Assembly (NCBI RefSeq): GCF_002937115.1
Contig: NZ_NHRY01000272.1
Location: forward strand, 62,001 to 126,000
Length of the DNA: 64,000 bases
Direction: 5' to 3'
From: Rhodopila globiformis
Lineage (GTDB): Bacteria; Pseudomonadota; Alphaproteobacteria; Acetobacterales; Acetobacteraceae
Made by a program: the position numbers and the translations under genes. This document shows positions 58,790 to 64,000 of this stretch, one piece after another. How positions within the stretch are numbered: the first letter of the stretch is position 1; every line of letters begins with the position of its first letter. The notes under the pieces were generated by a model. The model had not been told where the DNA came from and ran no database searches. It saw only the letters and a program-made list of their open reading frames with translations.

Positions 58790-58830
58790 CGGTCTCAAAC
58801 GAAAGAGGGCCGCCCCTCGCGAGGCGGCCC
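58790..58830 (-). terminator. Rho-independent terminator of the PEP-CTERM gene
   Basis: On the minus strand the stem GGGCCGCC/GGCGGCCC (58823-58830 and 58807-58814) with a TCGCGAGG loop is followed by TCTTTCGTTTGAGACC. It lies 30 bases after the PEP-CTERM stop codon. A worn second copy of this hairpin is at about 59709-59740. Confidence 0.72.
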
Positions 58831-58861
58831 ATAGGGGTGTAAAGTTTTCCGACAGCCGAGG

Positions 58862-59515
58862 TCAGGCGCGGCGACGGCGGCGGCTGATCAGGCCGAGGCC
58901 GGCGAGGCCAACGCCAAGGAGAGTCATCGAGGCGGGTTCGGGGACGGTGTAATCGAAATTTTCCACCAGCAGACCAGTCGGGTTTCCACCATTTTGGGCG
59001 TCATTCACAACGATAAAATCGAGCGTGTCCTGCCCGGAACTCTCTCCCACGCCCGAGACGGAAAAGTACGAGAGGCTGGAAAAGCCGGCAGCTGTCTGGC
59101 TAGACGGGGCGCCGTTGACCAGAATCTCGGAACCGGAATTGTCACTCGCCCATTCGCCGGTGATCGTGAACGCCAGGCCAGCCTGAACCTGGAACGTCAA
59201 CCGGTAATCGTAGGTGCCGCTCGCGGACGGATCCAGATTTGAATTGCGCCCGAAGGCCGATATCCAGTTGGAACCGGTGGGAGGAACCATCCAGTACGGA
59301 AACGGGAAACTCCCGTTGTCAGCTACCACAGTCGCGCCGCTCGACGTGCCGTCGGCCGAGGGAACCGACACCACGACGTAGTTGGTATCGACCTGACCGT
59401 CCGTCAGACCGGCTCCGGTGTTGACCAGACCCGTGATTGCGCCAGCGTAGGCTGGCATCGATACGAAGGCGGCGCAGGTCAGGGCCGCAGCCCATGCCCA
59501 GAGAGTCCTTTTCAC
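58862..59515 (-). CDS. PEP-CTERM sorting-domain exported protein
   Basis: A 217-residue protein with an N-terminal signal peptide (LWAWAAALTCAAFVSMPAYA) and a C-terminal PEP-CTERM signal at residues 191-217: VPEPAS, then a hydrophobic helix (LLGVGLAGLGLI) and a basic tail SRRRRRA. The exosortase is expected to cleave at the PEP motif and anchor or release the protein. The body is beta-rich with no known enzyme motif. No exosortase gene is in the window, but an exosortase-A-associated ligase is at 13279-14718. A rho-independent terminator follows. A decayed copy of the 3' end lies just upstream at 59707 on. Confidence 0.9.
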   Translation of the reverse strand: MKRTLWAWAAALTCAAFVSMPAYAGAITGLVNTGAGLTDGQVDTNYVVVSVPSADGTSSGATVVADNGSFPFPYWMVPPTGSNWISAFGRNSNLDPSASGTYDYRLTFQVQAGLAFTITGEWASDNSGSEILVNGAPSSQTAAGFSSLSYFSVSGVGESSGQDTLDFIVVNDAQNGGNPTGLLVENFDYTVPEPASMTLLGVGLAGLGLISRRRRRA

Positions 59516-59706
59516 GTGTTGACGTCCTTACAAAATCTCGTTGTCCCTTGAGGCCCGTGCCGAGCTTTACGTAACTCGTCCCGGCCCGGCCTTCACAAGC
59601 AAGCCGCATGCCAGCGCAGAATCACGTATCATTTCAACAAAAATGACTCGGTTTGTCGGTGCGAATTCAGAACTATGTAAAGAAGTCCGACATTCGGACT
59701 GCCATA

Positions 59707-60026
59707 AGGCCGCCCCCTCGCGAGGCACCCTCCGGGGGATTGTAAGGTTTTCCGACAGTCCTGGTCAGGCGCGGCAGCTGACCAGGTCAAGGTCGGCAGT
59801 GCCACGGCCATTCAGACCTCATCGAGGCAGCTTCAAGAACGTCGTCAACGGTAAGATCGGCTTTGGCGACACGGTTATCGGTACAATTGAAACAGACAAA
59901 CGGCGTCGTTGCAACGGAACCGATGGGATGCCTGGTGCCGTTGCCACCGACGGTTATGAAAATCCGAACGGTTGCGTCAAAAAAATTGCCGCGGCTGTCG
60001 CGGCCGGCCAGCGTGGTCGGGTTCAA
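59707..60026 (-). pseudogene. Decayed tandem copy of the PEP-CTERM gene 3' end
   Basis: The hairpin CCGCC..CTCGCGAGG and the tract AGGTTTTCCGACAG, then GGTCAGGCGCGGC near 59709-59780 match 58806-58880, the terminator and 3' end of the PEP-CTERM gene, with indels. Read on the minus strand the tail gives a vague AVAL..LDLVSCRA* in place of GLAGLGLISRRRRRA*. Upstream frames (FFDATVRIFITVGGNG, then TRHPIGSVATTPFV) look like a degenerate secreted protein. No intact start or complete frame exists. Confidence 0.55.
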
Positions 60027-60431
60027 ATTGCCCGGCGAATCGTTGATGCGGCCGCCGACCGCACTACCGGCGCCGCGAAGACGGGCGTCATGGTGCTGAC
60101 GACGCCATCATCGGTTGTGCTGCCGCTGCGCCCGGCGATCATCCCGGCGCCATGATCCCAGTGGCGGTTGTCGCCGATCCGCGGCCTGGATCGTCGCCGG
60201 AGGCCGAGCCGTCGTGGTGGGTCGCGTCGGCCAGCAACCACGTGATCAGGCCAGGAGTGTCTGGTTCAAGGCCGAAGCCGTTGACATCCGGACACAGGAT
60301 GACGGTGCTGCCCAAGCCTGAACAACCGCTTCGGCATGACGGGCCGCACGCTTCGATCGGCGGGTATGGCTGGCACCGATGAATATGGACCGGTTATCCA
60401 GGCTGCGCCCCTTACGGCGGACGAAACGAGC

Positions 60432-61061
60432 CTATCCCCCCAACGCCGCCGCCACAGCCTCGGCCACCGCGTCCTGGCCATCCTCGCGCAAACCGGCAAT
60501 CACCCCGGCATGGTCCCCGGCAGGCCGGTTCTGGCTCATTTTCACTTTGCCCTCCAGCCGGGCGATTGCCAGCCGGATGCCGACGATGCCGCGCAGCATG
60601 CCCTGGATGTAATCGCCGGGCGCATCGGATACCGCCCAGGGCTGGGCGCGTGGCTGCTCATGCTGGTCGGTCAGCCGGGTCACCACGTCCAGCAGCGGAC
60701 CGGGGTCGTCGAACGTCTCCAGCGTGCCATAGGCGTGGATCGCCACGTAATTCCACGTCGGCACGACCTTGCCGTGCTCCTGCTTGGCTGCGTAGTACGA
60801 CGGGGTGATGTAGCCGTTCGGCCCATAGAAAATCACCAGCGTCTGCACCGTCGCATCGGCCATGCGCCCATGCGGATTGGCCTTCGCCAGGTGGCCGAGC
60901 AGCGTGCCATACGGCGCCGGGTGCGGGTCCAGCAGCAACGGCGCGTGGCTGGCGAACAGCCCCTGCGGCGTCATCGACACCACGGTGGCCGGTCCCGCGG
61001 CGCGGATCGCGGCGTGCAGGGCCTCGATGCGGTCTTCCTTGAAGGCGGCGGGAATGTACAC
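60432..61061 (-). CDS. paiB: FMN-binding negative transcriptional regulator (PaiB family)
   Basis: A 209-residue protein with the PaiB fold: MYIPAAFKEDRIEALHAAI, FASHAPLLLDPHPAPYGTLL, GHLAKANPHGRM and VVPTWNYVAIHAYGTLETF, the typical split-barrel FMN-binding sequence. PaiB proteins are named for a Bacillus transcriptional negative regulator but probably act as FMN-dependent enzymes. A dyad CTGATCA-N10-TGATCAG lies just upstream. No paiA acetyltransferase is adjacent. Confidence 0.9.
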   Translation of the reverse strand: MYIPAAFKEDRIEALHAAIRAAGPATVVSMTPQGLFASHAPLLLDPHPAPYGTLLGHLAKANPHGRMADATVQTLVIFYGPNGYITPSYYAAKQEHGKVVPTWNYVAIHAYGTLETFDDPGPLLDVVTRLTDQHEQPRAQPWAVSDAPGDYIQGMLRGIVGIRLAIARLEGKVKMSQNRPAGDHAGVIAGLREDGQDAVAEAVAAALGG

Positions 61062-61072
61062 GGCTCAGACCT

Positions 61073-61096
61073 CTGATCACACCACCGTATGATCAG
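61073..61096. promoter_or_regulatory. Operator-like inverted repeat CTGATCA-N10-TGATCAG
   Basis: A perfect 7-bp dyad with 10-base spacer, centred about 23 bases upstream of the paiB ATG at 61061. The size fits a dimeric repressor site. Confidence 0.5.
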
Positions 61097-61221
61097 CCTT
61101 CCGACGTTCCCAACGGTTGTTCACCGCGAGCCGTGGAGGGCCGGCACGGTCCGGCCATGACACCGCGAAAGCGGACGGAACGGAAGGATCGCTTCCGCCC
61201 CATCCGATCAGACCAATTCGC

Positions 61222-62451
61222 CTACAGCGCGCCGCCGCGTCGCCCGGCCATGGCGCCCAAACGCAGGCGCAGGGCGTTCAGCTTGATGAAGCCTTTGGCG
61301 TCGACCTGGTCATAGGCGCCCTGGTCGTCCTCGAACGTCACCACCTTCATCGAATACAGGCTGTTCGGGCTTTCCCGCCCGACGCAGGTGACGTTGCCCT
61401 TGTACAGCTTCAGACGCACCCGGCCGTTGACGCTGTGCTGGCTGGTGTCGATCAGCGCCTGCAGCATCCGCCGCTCCGGGCTGAACCAGAAGCCGTTGTA
61501 GATCAGCTCGGCATAGCGCGGCATCAGGCTGTCCTTCAGGTGCGCCGCCTCGCGGTCCAGCGTGATGCTCTCGATCGCCCGGTGCGCCGCCAGCAGGATC
61601 GTGCCGCCGGGGGTCTCATACACGCCGCGCGACTTCATGCCGACGAAGCGGTTCTCCACCAGGTCGAGCCGGCCGATGCCGTTGGCCTTGCCCAACTCGT
61701 TCAGCCGCGTCAGCAGCGCCGCCGGCGACAGCGCCACGCCGTCGACCGCCACCGGATCGCCGTTCTCGAAATCGATCGCGATCACTGTCGCCTTGTCCGG
61801 CGCGTCCTCCGGCCGGATGGTGCGCTGATAGACGATCTCGTCCGCTTCCTGCGCCGGGTCTTCCAGGATCTTCCCTTCCGACGAGGAGTGCAGCAGGTTG
61901 GCGTCGACGCTGAACGGCGCCTCGCCGCGCTTGTCCTTGGCGATCGGGATCTGGTGCTGCTCGGCGAAGTCCAGCAGCTTCGTACGGCTGGTCAGGTCCC
62001 ATTCCCGCCACGGGGCGATGATCTTGATGTCGGGCTTCAGCGCGTAATACGACAGCTCGAACCGCACTTGGTCGTTGCCCTTGCCGGTCGCGCCGTGCGC
62101 CACCGCGTCGGCGCCGACTTGCTCGGCGATCTCGATCTGGCGCTGGGCGATCAGCGGCCGGGCGATCGAGGTGCCCAGCAGGTACTGGCCCTCGTACACC
62201 GTGTTGGCGCGGAACATCGGGAAGACGAAGTCGCGTACGAAGGTCTCGCGCAGGTCGTCGACGAAGATCTCCTTCACGCCGAACATTTCCGCCTTCTTGC
62301 GCGCCGGCCCGAGTTCCTCGCCCTGGCCGAGATCCGCGGTGAAGGTGACGACCTCGCAGTTATACGTCGTCTGCAGCCATTTCAGGATCACGCTGGTGTC
62401 CAGCCCGCCCGAATAGGCGAGAACGACCTTTTTCACATCCTTGACCGCCAT
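61222..62451 (-). CDS. argG: Argininosuccinate synthase
   Basis: A 409-residue protein with the complete type-I ArgG sequence: [20 protein letters not shown] (P-loop pyrophosphatase motif SGGLDTS), [39 protein letters not shown] and [20 protein letters not shown]. It joins citrulline and aspartate to argininosuccinate, the penultimate step of arginine synthesis. The ATG at 62451 is the standard start, preceded by a GGAGG box; upstream in-frame sequence is not family-like. It is followed by paiB on the same strand after about 160 bases. Confidence 0.98.
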   Translation of the reverse strand: MAVKDVKKVVLAYSGGLDTSVILKWLQTTYNCEVVTFTADLGQGEELGPARKKAEMFGVKEIFVDDLRETFVRDFVFPMFRANTVYEGQYLLGTSIARPLIAQRQIEIAEQVGADAVAHGATGKGNDQVRFELSYYALKPDIKIIAPWREWDLTSRTKLLDFAEQHQIPIAKDKRGEAPFSVDANLLHSSSEGKILEDPAQEADEIVYQRTIRPEDAPDKATVIAIDFENGDPVAVDGVALSPAALLTRLNELGKANGIGRLDLVENRFVGMKSRGVYETPGGTILLAAHRAIESITLDREAAHLKDSLMPRYAELIYNGFWFSPERRMLQALIDTSQHSVNGRVRLKLYKGNVTCVGRESPNSLYSMKVVTFEDDQGAYDQVDAKGFIKLNALRLRLGAMAGRRGGAL

Positions 62452-62479
62452 GGCGCGGGAAACCTCCGAGGGAACATGC

Positions 62480-62505
62480 AGCCGCGGGGAGTAGCCCCCG
62501 CGGCT
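62480..62505. terminator. Perfect 10-bp hairpin between the amidohydrolase and argG
   Basis: AGCCGCGGGG (62480-62489) pairs with CCCCGCGGCT (62496-62505) over a 6-base loop, 30 bases upstream of argG and 40 after the amidohydrolase stop on the same strand. There is no T-run on either side, so it may be an attenuator or a weak terminator. Confidence 0.5.
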
Positions 62506-62547
62506 GTCCTCATGCAAGCGCCGATGGCATGTCGGGCCGTCAGTGCG

Positions 62548-63981
62548 TCAGGCCGGCACCACGTAGCCATAGGCGGTGTTGCTGCGCCCCTCGCCCTGGT
62601 CGAGATACGCGGCCTTGCGCTGCGCGATCCCGTCGTACGGCAGTTGGTCAGCCGCAGCGCGCAAGTCCAGTGCATAGAGCCGTGCGCCGTTGTAGCCCAG
62701 GATCGCGCCCTTCACCTGCCCATCGGCCGCGCCGAGCGGGGCGAAGCCGTGCTTCTTCTGCATGTCCTCGGGGATTTCCAGCCGGCGGAACGCCTCGATC
62801 TGCCACTGCGGCGAGCCGTACCAGACGGAGTCGGTGCCCCACAGGATATGGTCGTAGCCGACGCCCTTGACCAGCGTGCCCAGGAACGCCGCGCAGAACC
62901 GCGGGTTGGACACGGCCGAAACGGCGAAGCTTGTGCCGATCTCGGCGTACACGTTCTTCACGCCGTGCTTGTCAGGGATGGCAGCCAGGTCGGAAACCCA
63001 GCGGATATAGCCGGTGCGCTCGAACTCATCGAGTTCCGCCTGCGTATCCTCCAGGAACGGCCGCAGCGCCGAATGATAGATGATGAAATTGATCTGCGGC
63101 CAGTCCTTCGCGGCCTTCGGCAGGTCCTCGACTGTCGCATAGTGCCAGACGTTGGGGGTCGAGGTCTCGTAGTCCCTCGGCATCAGGCCCTTGTGGATGC
63201 AGATATTGGTGATGCCCGCGCGCACCGCCTTTTCATAGAACGGGTACATCAGCGTCTCGTCGTCCAGGCGCCACGGATAGCGCGTGGTCTTCACCGCCAG
63301 CGGATCGCCGATGGTATAACCCTTCCAGCTTGTCGGATGGACATCCGCGATGACCCGGTCCACCTCGTCCATCCAGCCGGGCTGCTTCGGCGTGATCAGC
63401 GAATGGTACAGCAGCCGCCGCGACCCGGCGACGCGGTTCACCGTGTCGGCTGCCTGCTTGATCTGGTCGTTGGACAGCAGCCACTTGCTCGGATCGTCGA
63501 ACGGCGCGCCGCTCAGCAGGCCGATCTTGGTGTCGCTGTCGAAGTAGATCTCGCGCAGGAAGTTGGCGAACTTGTAGCGCTCCAGGGTCATCCCGACGGC
63601 TTCTTTCTTCATCGCCGGGTTCCAGTTCTCGGCGGCCCAATGGCCGAGGCCCAGCAGCCCTTCGTAGGAATAGTCATCGCGGACGAAATGCAGCTGGTCA
63701 TCGAAGATGAACTGCTTCGACAGCCCGGCCGAGCGGGCCGCGGCCGCATCGGGCTCCGCCGCTTCCGCGGCATCGATCTTGAACAACGGGCCATAGACAT
63801 CGTTCATGGCGACGAACGCGGCGGCCATGCCGCAGCCGGTCCGCAGGAAGCCGCGGCGATCGAGGCCGAGCTTGCGGCCGGCGGTGTCAGCGATGTCCTT
63901 CAGCCGCCCCTCGACCTTGCGTTGCTGCTCGGTCTGCGGCAGCGGATTGAATTCGCAGTTGGTGATCATTTGTGTCGGCAC
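62548..63981 (-). CDS. Tat-exported amidohydrolase-family protein
   Basis: A 477-residue protein. A twin-arginine motif RRGFLRTG at residues 42-47 is followed by a hydrophobic run (GMAAAFVAMNDVYGPLF), so the enzyme is probably exported folded. The remainder is a TIM-barrel amidohydrolase-2-like domain (FDDQLHFVRDDYSYEGLLGL, and ITNICIHKGLMPRDYETSTP, YDHILWGTDSVWYGSPQWQI) with His and Asp in metal-site positions: H of DQLHFV, H of CIHKG and D of WGTDS. The substrate is unknown; relatives decarboxylate or hydrolyse aromatic acids. It begins with GTG at 63981 or an ATG at 63969; the frame is open to the window edge, so a longer start is possible. Confidence 0.85.
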   Translation of the reverse strand: MPTQMITNCEFNPLPQTEQQRKVEGRLKDIADTAGRKLGLDRRGFLRTGCGMAAAFVAMNDVYGPLFKIDAAEAAEPDAAAARSAGLSKQFIFDDQLHFVRDDYSYEGLLGLGHWAAENWNPAMKKEAVGMTLERYKFANFLREIYFDSDTKIGLLSGAPFDDPSKWLLSNDQIKQAADTVNRVAGSRRLLYHSLITPKQPGWMDEVDRVIADVHPTSWKGYTIGDPLAVKTTRYPWRLDDETLMYPFYEKAVRAGITNICIHKGLMPRDYETSTPNVWHYATVEDLPKAAKDWPQINFIIYHSALRPFLEDTQAELDEFERTGYIRWVSDLAAIPDKHGVKNVYAEIGTSFAVSAVSNPRFCAAFLGTLVKGVGYDHILWGTDSVWYGSPQWQIEAFRRLEIPEDMQKKHGFAPLGAADGQVKGAILGYNGARLYALDLRAAADQLPYDGIAQRKAAYLDQGEGRSNTAYGYVVPA

Positions 63982-64000
63982 CGGCGACTGGAATGCCGCC

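Noticed and set aside
60152-60382. Open frame of 76 residues between the decayed PEP-CTERM copy and paiB
   Set aside because: No start context, no recognisable features, and it lies in a worn stretch.
1-64000. tRNA, rRNA or other known RNA genes
   Set aside because: No cloverleaf or rRNA-like sequence was recognised on either strand; a covariance-model search was not possible here.

Overview
The window is GC-rich alphaproteobacterial chromosome, most likely from an Acetobacteraceae-type member of the Rhodospirillales. Pointers are the FlbT/FlaF pair next to a short flagellin, the CheD-containing chemotaxis operon, the fbc-type bc1 operon, DUF1217, HWE kinase and AsmA-like genes. The species cannot be fixed from sequence alone. 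No rRNA, tRNA or CRISPR array was recognised.

Layout. 1-12.0 kb: flagellar late genes. On the minus strand, read from high to low coordinate, are flgE, flgK, flgL, flagellin, flbT, flaF, a DUF1217 protein, a TPR-methyltransferase and a TPR (SPINDLY-like) protein cut by the window edge. fliK and flgD are divergent. A sigma-54-like promoter lies ahead of flgE. 12.1-15.7 kb: a dienelactone hydrolase, then a decaying exosortase-A-type surface-glycan locus (small membrane protein, O-glycosylation ligase, frameshifted acyltransferase-like fragment, ISL3 transposase scrap, frameshifted YdcF-like gene). 15.7-20.6 kb: RlpA-like protein, mtnP, petC, petB, a 47-codon petA that appears to have lost its [2Fe-2S] domain, and hemF. 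20.6-36.2 kb: mixed housekeeping and accessory genes (DUF429; an AAA ATPase plus TOPRIM-like DUF4276 pair; NIPSNAP; AsmA; AI-2E transporter; MgtC; GH15; SYLF; sensor kinase; FadL). These are separated by gene-poor stretches full of palindromic repeats. 36.8-49.2 kb: a chemotaxis operon (STAS, cheY, cheA, cheW, soluble triple-PAS MCP, cheR, cheD, cheB, MCP-like protein) that runs into an RsbV/RsbW/RsbU-like partner-switching module. 49.4-52.5 kb: a response regulator overlapping a photoactive yellow protein gene, an XRE regulator and an HWE kinase. 52.5-64 kb: CtpA protease, an atypical SDR, an Old Yellow Enzyme gene with an internal deletion, a PEP-CTERM protein with a decayed second copy beside it, paiB, argG and a Tat-exported amidohydrolase.

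The genes form a coherent motility and signalling block. The flagellar late genes sit with two TPR enzymes that could modify flagellin. The che operon carries its own receptor with a CheR-docking tail, and PYP, the response regulator and the kinases add light or redox input. The exosortase-associated ligase and the PEP-CTERM protein are two ends of one envelope-sorting system whose exosortase is not in this window.

The most unusual signals are: (1) petA and an Old Yellow Enzyme gene each reduced by a clean, frame-preserving internal deletion; (2) at least two families of intergenic palindromes (about 80-90 bp), one of them nested in two 135-166 bp larger palindromes with a conserved outer arm; (3) the eroded exosortase-linked glycan cluster; (4) the AAA/TOPRIM pair, a candidate defence module; (5) the PYP-response regulator overlap next to chemotaxis genes.
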